Part shown: one piece after another, positions 1-5,929 of the stretch
How the letters are laid out: each line of letters opens with the position of its first letter
Position numbering within the stretch: the stretch's first letter is position 1
Source: Desulfobulbus sp.
GTDB taxonomy: Bacteria > Desulfobacterota > Desulfobulbia > Desulfobulbales > Desulfobulbaceae
NCBI GenBank assembly: GCA_030602145.1
Contig: JAUWAH010000097.1
Coordinates: 1-7,926, forward strand
Direction of reading: 5' to 3'
Length of the DNA: 7,926 nt
Notes under the pieces: generated by a model
What the model was told of the DNA's origin: nothing
What the model saw: only the letters and a program-made list of their open reading frames with translations
The model's database searches: none
Position numbers and translations under genes: made by a program

Positions 1-1
1 T

Positions 2-1282
2 TTGCCCTTTCTCTTTTTCTACAGTCTGTCGCTCACCGGCCTTGTCCTGGTGTTCACCGTTTTGATCGCCGCCGTGATCGGGGCGCTGATCGTGCCGTTC
101 CGACACCGCTTGAACGCCCTCTATGAGGCCGAAGCCAACCGGCAGGCCATGCTGGTGGAAACCATCAACGGCATGGCCACGGTCAAGGCCATGGCCATCG
201 AACCCCTGCTGCGAAAGCAGTGGGAAACCAAGGTGGCCGGCGCGGTCAGCATGCAGTTTCGGGTCGGCAGGATTTCCATCACCGCCAAGTCGCTCACCCA
301 GTTCCTGGAACGGTTGATGACCATCGTCCTGATCTGGATGGGCGCCAGCCTGGTCTTCGACGGGACCATGACCGTGGGCGCCCTGATCGCCTTCCAGATG
401 CTGGCCGGCCGGGTCACCTCGCCTCTGGTGCGGTTGGTCGGCCTGCTCCATCAATATCAGGAGGCGGCGCTGTCGGTGGAGAAACTCGGGGCGGTGATGA
501 ATGCCCGGCCGGAATGGGGTACGGACCGCCATGGTGCCCGTCCTTCACTGAAGGGCGATATTGTGTTTGATCGGGTGAGTTTTCGCTACGCGCCGGACCT
601 ACCCAATGTGCTTCAGGAAATTTCCCTGACCATTCCGTCCGGTTCCACCCTGGGTGTCGTCGGTCCCAGCGGTTCCGGCAAGACCACGCTGACCCGCATG
701 CTGCAAAAGATGTATTTTCCCTCGACCGGCACAATCAGGATCAACGAGTGCTACCTCAACGAGATCGATACCGCCCATCTGCGCAGGAACATGGGGGTGG
801 TGCTCCAGGAAAATTTCCTCTTCAATGCCACGGTGGCTGAAAACATCCGGGCCGGCCAGTCCTCCGCCTCACGCGAACAGATCATCCAGGCGGCCATCCT
901 GGCCGGCGCAGACGAGTTCATCGTCACTCTTCCCCAGGGCTACGACACCATGCTGGAGGAAGGGGGGAGGAACCTTTCCGGCGGTCAGCGGCAACGACTG
1001 GCCATTGCCCGAGCCCTGCTCACCTCACCGGAAATCCTCATCCTCGATGAGGCCACCAGCGCCCTTGACCCGGAAAGCGAGCGGATCATCCGGGAAAATC
1101 TGACCCAGATCGCCAAAAACCGCACCGTGGTCATCGTCTCCCACCGGCTCTCCATGCTCAAGGAAGCGGACAGCATTGTCGTGCTTGAGCGCGGCATCGT
1201 GGTCGGGTTTGGTGACCACGCCCATCTGCAACGGCACTGCCCGCTGTACGAAAGGCTCTGGCGGCAACAGATGGAGTTGTGA
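2..1282 (+). CDS. Type I secretion ABC exporter, HlyB-like (5' partial)
   Basis: Inner-membrane ATPase/permease that would power one-step export of a protein from cytoplasm to outside together with an HlyD adaptor and a TolC-type channel. The frame is open to the window edge, so the true start lies upstream; about 426 C-terminal residues remain of a family usually near 700, so any N-terminal peptidase-like domain cannot be judged. Visible residues (numbered from the first codon here): membrane segments at about 3-31 and 100-135, with the LIAFQMLAGRVTSPL stretch typical of HlyB-type exporters. The ATPase domain follows from about 185: Walker A GPSGSGKT 221-228, Q-loop Q269, signature LSGGQRQR 325-332, Walker B ILILDE 345-350 with catalytic E350, D-loop SALD 353-356, switch H381. 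All ATPase motifs are intact. It overlaps the downstream HlyD gene by one base. The substrate is unknown; an RTX-like protein is possible but not shown. Confidence 0.93.
   Translation: MPFLFFYSLSLTGLVLVFTVLIAAVIGALIVPFRHRLNALYEAEANRQAMLVETINGMATVKAMAIEPLLRKQWETKVAGAVSMQFRVGRISITAKSLTQFLERLMTIVLIWMGASLVFDGTMTVGALIAFQMLAGRVTSPLVRLVGLLHQYQEAALSVEKLGAVMNARPEWGTDRHGARPSLKGDIVFDRVSFRYAPDLPNVLQEISLTIPSGSTLGVVGPSGSGKTTLTRMLQKMYFPSTGTIRINECYLNEIDTAHLRRNMGVVLQENFLFNATVAENIRAGQSSASREQIIQAAILAGADEFIVTLPQGYDTMLEEGGRNLSGGQRQRLAIARALLTSPEILILDEATSALDPESERIIRENLTQIAKNRTVVIVSHRLSMLKEADSIVVLERGIVVGFGDHAHLQRHCPLYERLWRQQMEL
1273..1276 (+). promoter_or_regulatory. Ribosome binding site deciding the HlyD start
   Basis: GGAG lies inside the last codons of the ABC exporter, five bases before the ATG at 1282. 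This spacing favours ATG 1282 over the GTG at 1279 as start, and fits stop-start coupled translation. Confidence 0.55.
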
Positions 1283-2637
1283 TGAAGCCGACAAAACAAG
1301 CAAACGACCTCCTCGAATATCAACCGGACGCGGTCGAGATCGAGGAACGGCCGGTGCCTGGCAAGGTGCGCTGGGTCCTCTACCTTCTCCTTGCCTCCCT
1401 CGTCGGGACCGTTGTGGCCGCGGTTGTCTTCAAGGTTGACCGGATCGTGGTCGCCCAGGGGGAATTGATCACCAATGCGCCGACCATTGTCGTCCAGTCC
1501 TTGAATACCGCCGTGATCCGTTCCATCGATGTTCAGGTGGGCGAAGTGGTCGACAAGGATCAGGTGCTGGCCACCCTGGACCCGACCTTCGCCACCGCCG
1601 ACCTGAGCCAGTTGAAACAACACAAGCTGACCCTCGATGTGCAGATTCGGCGGATCAGGGCCGAGTTGGAGAAGAAACCCTTTGCGGCCCGACACGATGA
1701 GGGGGAGGATGGCCGGCTCCAGGAACAGGTTCTGCTCCAGCGGCGATTGATCCTGGAGAAGAATAAGCGGATGACCGACGACAAAATTGCCGCCCTCAGG
1801 TCCAAACTGGCCCTCAATGCAGTGCAGCGTCAGGGTCATGAACAGCAGCACAAACTGCTGCGCGATGTGGAGGGGACCGCCGCCAAGCGCCCGCAGCAGG
1901 ACGAGGAGTTCCGTCTCCGGCTGCTCGACGCCCAGAAGGCGAGGTTTCAGTCGACCAATGCCATTGACAGTTTGAGAGCAGAGGAGGAGGTCACCCGCAA
2001 CGAACTCAGGCAGGCCGAATCCGACTGGCAGCGATTTGTGGAGGAACGCAACGGCGAATTGATGGAGCAGGAGGTTCAACTGCGCAGCGAACTGCAGAAG
2101 GTGATGGAAGATCTGCACAAGGCGGAACGTTTGCACGAACTGATCTCCCTGCGCGCTCCGGAAAAGGGCATCGTCCTCAAACTGGCCGAGCGGTCGGTTG
2201 GCTCCATTGTTCAGCAGGCCGAACCGTTCATTGTCCTGGTGCCCCATGGCAGCCTGCTCGAGGCGGAGGTCGATGTGGCCTCCAAGGATATCGGCCGTAT
2301 CCGCACCGGCGATTCCGTCCGGATCAAATGCGACGCCTTTCCATTTCAGAGGCATGATACCCTGCCGGGCTCGGTCCGGGTGATCAGCGAAAACGCCTTT
2401 CAACGCGGCGACCCCAAGGCGTTGTTGAAACCAGAACCAGAACAGGAGCCTGTCGAGGCTATCTACAGGGCCAGGATATCCCTGTTGTCCACCCGGCTCA
2501 AGAACGTTCCGGAGGGATTTCGCCTCATCCCGGGAATGAAGGTGCAGGCCGAGATCAAGGTCGGCACGCGCTCGGTTATTTCCTATTTTCTCTACCCCAT
2601 CATCAGAGCGCTGGACGAAAGCTTGCGCGAACCCTGA
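1282..2637 (+). CDS. HlyD-family membrane fusion protein of type I secretion
   Basis: Periplasmic adaptor that links the ABC exporter to the outer-membrane channel. The protein is 451 residues if it starts at the ATG at 1282, which overlaps the exporter stop as TGATG and has GGAG at 1273-1276 five bases upstream; an in-frame GTG at 1279 is less likely. Order of parts: short cytoplasmic N-terminus 1-30, one membrane anchor about 31-50, first lipoyl half about 66-100, long charged helical coiled-coil hairpin about 105-285, second lipoyl half about 288-320, beta-barrel about 324-430. Residues 415-437 fit the HlyD family signature as I know it: L415, G418, M419, A423, I425, V427, G428, R430 and the hydrophobic run ending FL 436-437. 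Length is normal for the RTX-exporter adaptors. The one-base overlap implies coupled translation with the exporter. The role is secure; the cargo is not. Confidence 0.95.
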   Translation: MKPTKQANDLLEYQPDAVEIEERPVPGKVRWVLYLLLASLVGTVVAAVVFKVDRIVVAQGELITNAPTIVVQSLNTAVIRSIDVQVGEVVDKDQVLATLDPTFATADLSQLKQHKLTLDVQIRRIRAELEKKPFAARHDEGEDGRLQEQVLLQRRLILEKNKRMTDDKIAALRSKLALNAVQRQGHEQQHKLLRDVEGTAAKRPQQDEEFRLRLLDAQKARFQSTNAIDSLRAEEEVTRNELRQAESDWQRFVEERNGELMEQEVQLRSELQKVMEDLHKAERLHELISLRAPEKGIVLKLAERSVGSIVQQAEPFIVLVPHGSLLEAEVDVASKDIGRIRTGDSVRIKCDAFPFQRHDTLPGSVRVISENAFQRGDPKALLKPEPEQEPVEAIYRARISLLSTRLKNVPEGFRLIPGMKVQAEIKVGTRSVISYFLYPIIRALDESLREP

Positions 2638-2664
2638 ACCGTTCCCTTTTCCCCGATACAGCCG

Positions 2665-3639
2665 ATGAAAACCCTTTGCGCCCCCATACCGATCCCGTTT
2701 CGCTTCATCCTGTCGCTGGCCGTTGTTCTTTTCCTGTTGCCGGGTTGCGGCGCGTCGACCGGCATTCCCGGCCATGGCGGCGGCAAGCGGTTTGCTGTCG
2801 AACAGGAACTGGTTGCCACCGCCACGAGGGCGGCGATTAAGAAGATCGACCTTGCCGCGATCCGTGGCAAAAAGGTCAATGTGTTTGTTAATGCCATCGG
2901 TGATACCGGGGCGGGCAACATCGTCGGCGGTCGTTTTTCGATTGTCTCGCAACTACGGGGGGACTATATCCAAACTGCCCCGGCGACCGAGACCCTGGTC
3001 TATCCGCGTTACTCGGCCACCTCGTCCTCGTCCTCGACAACAGGGGCCGCAACGACCAGCGCCACGCAAACGACGGAGACCTTGTTGACCTCCCCGGTGA
3101 CCAAGCGGGCCGAACAGGAAGGCGGAGCGGCAACGGTTCAGGCCGGTGTGGAATACAAAGGGTTGGGCGCGTATCACAATTCGGAGGAGATCACCTCAAA
3201 CGATCTGCAGTACCTCTCCGCGCTGATGCAGACCTATCTTTTTCTGCAGGGAGTTCCCGTTGTCCCCCCATCGGAGGCGGAGGTGGACGTGTACATCACC
3301 GTGGATGTCTTCGGCACGGTGTACACCCGCGTGGAATGGTTTGTGGCCAACAACGAGATCCTTCGCGCCAAGACCTCCCTTGAGGTCATGGCGGTGGATC
3401 ATTGGACCGGGGAACTACTGATGGCGCCGCAATCGGCCAGCGCCGAGTCGGAGTACAATGAACAGTACGTCCTCTGGGCCGGTCCGGTGAGCACCCGGAA
3501 GACCGTACAGAGTGCACAAGCGCTCTTAAGCGATTTCACCGATCTTGACGGAAAATATGCCGCCAGCCTGCCGGTATGGAGAGAGGAGCAGCCTCCTTAT
3601 CCGTTTCAACGCCCCATCGAGCCCGGGAATCGGCCGTGA
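2665..3639 (+). CDS. Lipoprotein of unrecognised family following the type I secretion genes
   Basis: I do not recognise the family. The 324-residue product begins with a signal peptide: basic residues K2 and R13, hydrophobic core about 14-25, then LLPGC with the lipidated cysteine expected at C28. The next residue is Gly, so by the +2 rule the protein should be sorted to the outer membrane. A conserved-looking N-terminal domain (about 44-115, including VNVFVNAIGDTGAGN 71-85) is followed by a Ser/Thr/Ala-rich low-complexity stretch at about 118-140. A C-terminal domain at about 160-300 is rich in beta-prone segments (EVDVYITVDVFGTVYTRVEW 206-225) and in aromatic residues. It starts 27 bases after the HlyD stop, with no convincing Shine-Dalgarno sequence before ATG 2665, so it is probably in the same transcript. 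Possible roles are periplasmic or outer-membrane support for the exporter or its cargo; this rests on position only. Confidence 0.85.
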   Translation: MKTLCAPIPIPFRFILSLAVVLFLLPGCGASTGIPGHGGGKRFAVEQELVATATRAAIKKIDLAAIRGKKVNVFVNAIGDTGAGNIVGGRFSIVSQLRGDYIQTAPATETLVYPRYSATSSSSSTTGAATTSATQTTETLLTSPVTKRAEQEGGAATVQAGVEYKGLGAYHNSEEITSNDLQYLSALMQTYLFLQGVPVVPPSEAEVDVYITVDVFGTVYTRVEWFVANNEILRAKTSLEVMAVDHWTGELLMAPQSASAESEYNEQYVLWAGPVSTRKTVQSAQALLSDFTDLDGKYAASLPVWREEQPPYPFQRPIEPGNRP

Positions 3640-3840
3640 CCTCCGATACGACCTGCTTGTCTTCTTTCGACACCGACCTCTTTTCGCTGATCGACACCGA
3701 CTGATCCGACCCGATCTCTGCGATCTCATCCAATAAGTAATGAACGCAACCACCAACCTCTGATAGAAGGACCAGATGTATATCGAGTTGTCTAACCCGT
3801 TAAGGTGGGCACATTTTTCAGCAATTTCATGACAAGTTTC

Positions 3841-3847
3841 AAGGAGG
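3841..3847 (+). promoter_or_regulatory. Strong ribosome binding site for the 218-residue lipoprotein
   Basis: AAGGAGG, a near-complete Shine-Dalgarno sequence, sits four bases before the ATG at 3852. It fixes this start and is stronger than any other ribosome binding site in the window. Confidence 0.8.
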
Positions 3848-3851
3848 ATTT

Positions 3852-4508
3852 ATGAAAAAGTTGCTTTTGACCCCTATCGCTCTCATATTCCTAAGTGCTT
3901 GTTCGGGAAAGGACGATCCGAATGAGAAGAATTTTGGAGCAGCGATTGACGCATACCTGAACAAGAAGGGTGAGCTTTGTCTGAACCCAGAGACATGGCC
4001 TGTTGAAGTCACTGAAATGGATAAACAAATTGGCTCATCATTTGGTATTCCCAGTAAGTTTGATCGAATGAATGCGTTGGCTTCGCAAGGGCTTGCCACT
4101 TCAAACGAGATCGACAAGCCTCAAGTTTCCTTCATGGGTCAACCAACAGGTAGCTCGGTCAAAGTGACGCAATATGCTCTATCGGATAAAGGGAAAAGCT
4201 TCTTTCGGGAAAGGCAAGGGGCGCTCAGCAAACCAAAGGATGGTGAAACCCGTGGTGATCTTTGCTATGCAAAGCGTGCAGTGGAAAAGATTGTCAAATG
4301 GGAAGGCCCTATGAAGTTTGGCAACTACCAAGAGGCTGGAGTGAAGTACCTTTATAGGATTGTTGACCTGGCCGATTGGGCAAAGACCCCAGAAATTCAA
4401 ACCGCCTTCCCAAGCATCAAAGAATGGCTTGACGGTGCTGGCAATACGCAACAATCCCATACGGTTAAACTCACTAGTGAAGGTTGGGAGGCAAAAGGCA
4501 TGGATTAG
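3852..4508 (+). CDS. Small predicted lipoprotein, family unknown
   Basis: I do not recognise this 218-residue protein. It has a clear lipoprotein signal: KK at 2-3, hydrophobic core 4-14, lipobox LSAC with lipidated cysteine at C17, followed by Ser, which predicts outer-membrane sorting. The mature part has two further cysteines, C43 and C138, that could form a disulfide in the periplasm. The middle, about 70-120, with NALASQGLATS and later YALSDKGKSFFRE, resembles the helix-turn-wing pattern of compact winged-helix folds (a leucine-rich helix, a glycine turn, then a strand ending in DKG). That likeness is only visual. The start is fixed by AAGGAGG four bases upstream. Codon use is visibly AT-richer than in all flanking genes, and the gene stands alone between two spacers of over 200 bases, which suggests horizontal acquisition. 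No function is proposed. Confidence 0.85.
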   Translation: MKKLLLTPIALIFLSACSGKDDPNEKNFGAAIDAYLNKKGELCLNPETWPVEVTEMDKQIGSSFGIPSKFDRMNALASQGLATSNEIDKPQVSFMGQPTGSSVKVTQYALSDKGKSFFRERQGALSKPKDGETRGDLCYAKRAVEKIVKWEGPMKFGNYQEAGVKYLYRIVDLADWAKTPEIQTAFPSIKEWLDGAGNTQQSHTVKLTSEGWEAKGMD

Positions 4509-4614
4509 GTGTGAAATCATCCTGATAAGGATTGATAGATACCATCGGTCAAGGATACCTTTTCTGGAAAGACGATGTCGGGGGTCGTTGTATATCCTTG
4601 TTCAAGGAGTTGGC

Positions 4615-4658
4615 CTTAGTCGGGCATTATAGCGAACTTAGTCGGGCATTATAGCGAA
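4615..4658. repeat. Exact tandem duplication of a 22-bp unit
   Basis: Two identical, directly abutting 22-bp copies occupy 4615-4636 and 4637-4658. Each begins CTTAGTCGGG and ends ATAGCGAA. They lie in the spacer after the 218-residue lipoprotein gene, about 80 bases before GC-rich sequence resumes. I found no further copy and no inverted copy elsewhere in the window. Possible meanings are a doubled protein binding site, the inner repeats of an insertion-sequence end, or chance slippage. Confidence 0.9.
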
Positions 4659-4735
4659 AATAGGGGGGAATAGAGGGCCGAGCATGATTTTTCTAAAGCC
4701 ATGAGCAAAGAATAAAAAGGTGTAATGATCTTGTT

Positions 4736-4915
4736 ATGGCGGACGCAAACAGCGCCGTGGTTCCTGTTTCGCCGTTTGAGGCATTGACCCTGCACGGGGT
4801 TGACTTTCTCGTCAAAAGCAGTCACATTGACGCATACCACATCAGGGGCGATCGGCGGCCCATTCATGGCGGCCTGCCGATCGCCTATCTTGCCCATGCG
4901 GAGGAAAGAGGATGA
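4736..4915 (+). CDS. Small 59-codon ORF overlapping the apbE start
   Basis: The frame opens at ATG 4736 and ends at TGA 4913-4915, overlapping the apbE ATG (4912-4914) as ATGA. The product would be 59 residues, soluble, with no signal peptide or membrane segment, and fairly rich in His and Asp (HGVDFLVKSSHIDAYHIRGD at about 20-39). I do not recognise it. The only Shine-Dalgarno candidate, AAGG at 4717-4720, is about 15 bases from the ATG, which is poor; the in-frame sequence upstream carries no alternative start before a stop at 4694. GC-rich codon use resembles the nqr genes rather than the insert, and begins almost exactly at this ATG. It could be a genuine small gene translationally coupled to apbE, a remnant of a larger gene cut by the insert, or a leader that tunes apbE translation. 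Confidence 0.5.
   Translation: MADANSAVVPVSPFEALTLHGVDFLVKSSHIDAYHIRGDRRPIHGGLPIAYLAHAEERG
4847..4885. promoter_or_regulatory. Strong inverted repeat / hairpin just before apbE
   Basis: A perfect 10-bp inverted repeat pairs GGCGATCGGC (4847-4856) with GCCGATCGCC (4876-4885). Inside it, GGCC 4857-4860 pairs with GGCC 4871-4874 if T4875 is bulged, leaving a 10-base loop. The structure lies within the 59-codon ORF and ends 14 bases before the apbE ribosome binding site. There is no T-run after it, so it does not look like an intrinsic terminator. An RNA element controlling apbE translation, or a dyad operator, are both possible. Confidence 0.5.
4900..4904 (+). promoter_or_regulatory. Ribosome binding site for apbE
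   Basis: GGAGG lies seven bases before the ATG at 4912, inside the end of the 59-codon ORF. It supports ATG 4912 as the apbE start, which also leaves the twin-arginine signal complete. Confidence 0.7.
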
Positions 4916-5928
4916 TTGAGCAGCGCGTCCGGCGGCCCGGCATCACCCGAAGAACCTTTCTCCAGATCCTGGCCGTGGCCGGTGCGGCCGGGGCCGCCTA
5001 CCGGTTCGGACTGTCCGGGGACTCCGGCCGTGACCAGGTGGTTCGGCAAAGCCGCTCGCTGATGGGCACGGAGATCAACCTGATCGTCTGCGGCCCCGAC
5101 CAGGATGGCTGCCACCGGGCCGCGCAGGCTACCTTCGAGCGGATCGCCTCCCTCTCCTCCGTTTTCAGCCGCCACGATCCGGCCAGCGAACTCTCGGCCC
5201 TCAACCGGCAGGGCGAGTCGGCGACCCTGTCCGCCGAACTGGCCGAGGTGTTCGACCTAGCCACGACCATCAGCCGTGCCTCCGACGGCGCCTTCGACAT
5301 CACCGTCCTGCCCCTGCTGCAACTCTATGGCCGCGACGCGCTGCCCGACGAGGAACAGGTGGCGGCCTGTCTGCAGCGGGTCGACTACCGCCGGCTCGAA
5401 CGGCGGGGCGATGGCATGGCCCTGGGCCTGCCCGGCATGGGGATCACCCTGGACGGCATCGCCAAGGGGTACATTGTCGATCAGGGCGTCGCCACCCTGC
5501 GGTCCCTCGGGTTTGGCAACGTCTATGTCGAGGCCGGCGGCGATCTCATGGTTTCGGGCAGTAAACCCGGCGGGCAGCCCTGGCGGATCGGGGTGCGGCA
5601 GCCGCGGGCCCGCATCGATGAGCCGATGACCGTTCTTTCCACTGCCACGCCGCTGGCCGTCGCCACCTCCGGCGACTACATGCAGGCCTTCACCGCCGAC
5701 CTACGCCACCATCACATCATTGATCCGCGTTCCGGACGCTCGCCTGCCCGGTTGGCCAGCGCCACGGTGACCGCGCCCAGCGTCGCCCTGGCCGACGGCC
5801 TGGCCACCGCCGCCATGGTCCTCGGTCCGGAGCGGTCCCTGGAGGTGTTGCGCGCCTTCGACCACTGCGAGGGGCTGTTCGTCGACAAGGAGTTGCAGAC
5901 CTACCGCAGCAATGGTTTTCCGGGCTGA
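4912..5928 (+). CDS. apbE: FAD:protein FMN transferase ApbE with Tat-type signal
   Basis: Transfers the FMN half of FAD onto a threonine of target proteins; known targets include the NqrB and NqrC subunits of the sodium pump encoded next door. The protein is 338 residues, normal for the family. A twin-arginine signal, TRRTFLQ at 12-18 with a short hydrophobic Ala-rich core after it, predicts folded export to the periplasm; no lipobox cysteine follows, whereas many ApbE proteins are lipoproteins. Family motifs are in order: LDGIAKGYIVD 180-190, EAGGD 207-211, TSGDY 252-256, HIIDPRSG 268-275, and ADGLATA 294-300 with the acidic D295 expected to help bind Mg2+. It is preceded by an overlapping small ORF and followed one base later by nqrA, so it is the head of the nqr operon as seen here. 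Function is secure by motifs; Tat use is inferred. Confidence 0.95.
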   Translation: MIEQRVRRPGITRRTFLQILAVAGAAGAAYRFGLSGDSGRDQVVRQSRSLMGTEINLIVCGPDQDGCHRAAQATFERIASLSSVFSRHDPASELSALNRQGESATLSAELAEVFDLATTISRASDGAFDITVLPLLQLYGRDALPDEEQVAACLQRVDYRRLERRGDGMALGLPGMGITLDGIAKGYIVDQGVATLRSLGFGNVYVEAGGDLMVSGSKPGGQPWRIGVRQPRARIDEPMTVLSTATPLAVATSGDYMQAFTADLRHHHIIDPRSGRSPARLASATVTAPSVALADGLATAAMVLGPERSLEVLRAFDHCEGLFVDKELQTYRSNGFPG

Positions 5929-5929
5929 C

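Larger units (their letters stand above)
3720..4735. other. AT-richer insert, probably acquired DNA
   Basis: Base composition changes abruptly within this stretch. By hand count the line 4021-4080 has 22 of 60 G+C, while 5401-5460 in apbE has 45 of 60. The change back to GC-rich sequence falls close to the ATG at 4736. The stretch holds one lipoprotein gene, two non-coding spacers (3640-3851 and 4509-4735) and a 22-bp tandem repeat near its right end. I see no transposase, integrase, tRNA gene or matched terminal inverted repeats, so the mechanism of entry is unknown and both boundaries are approximate. Confidence 0.6.

Noticed and set aside
985..2952. Long minus-strand open frame of 655 codons opposite the ABC exporter, HlyD and lipoprotein genes
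   Set aside because: It lies antisense to three genes with clear motifs and coupled starts, and its product is low-complexity in look with no recognisable domain. It is an artefact of GC-rich codon use.
3667..3701. 11-bp direct repeat TCGACACCGAC at 3667-3677 and 3691-3701
   Set aside because: It is short, just two copies, in the tail after a GC-rich gene; no link to any function or boundary can be supported.
3545..3736. 63-codon plus-strand frame spanning the end of the secretion-linked lipoprotein gene and the spacer after it
   Set aside because: It lies mostly inside the lipoprotein gene in another frame, and has no ribosome binding site or recognisable product.
3788..3816. Possible promoter TTGTCT with 17-base spacing before the 218-residue lipoprotein gene
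   Set aside because: The hexamer at the expected -10 place (ACATTT) matches the consensus poorly.
4519..4532. Short hairpin ATCCT-GATA-AGGAT after the 218-residue lipoprotein gene, as a terminator
   Set aside because: The stem is only 5 bp, AT-rich in part, and no T-run follows.
4649..4897. 82-codon minus-strand frame opposite the 59-codon ORF
   Set aside because: It spans the tandem repeat and the composition boundary and has no recognisable product; the plus-strand ORF with its ATGA overlap is the better reading.
5912..5929. Upstream ATG 5912 as the nqrA start
   Set aside because: It adds MVFRAD before the conserved TIKKGLDIPI beginning and overlaps apbE; ATG 5930 fits the family better.
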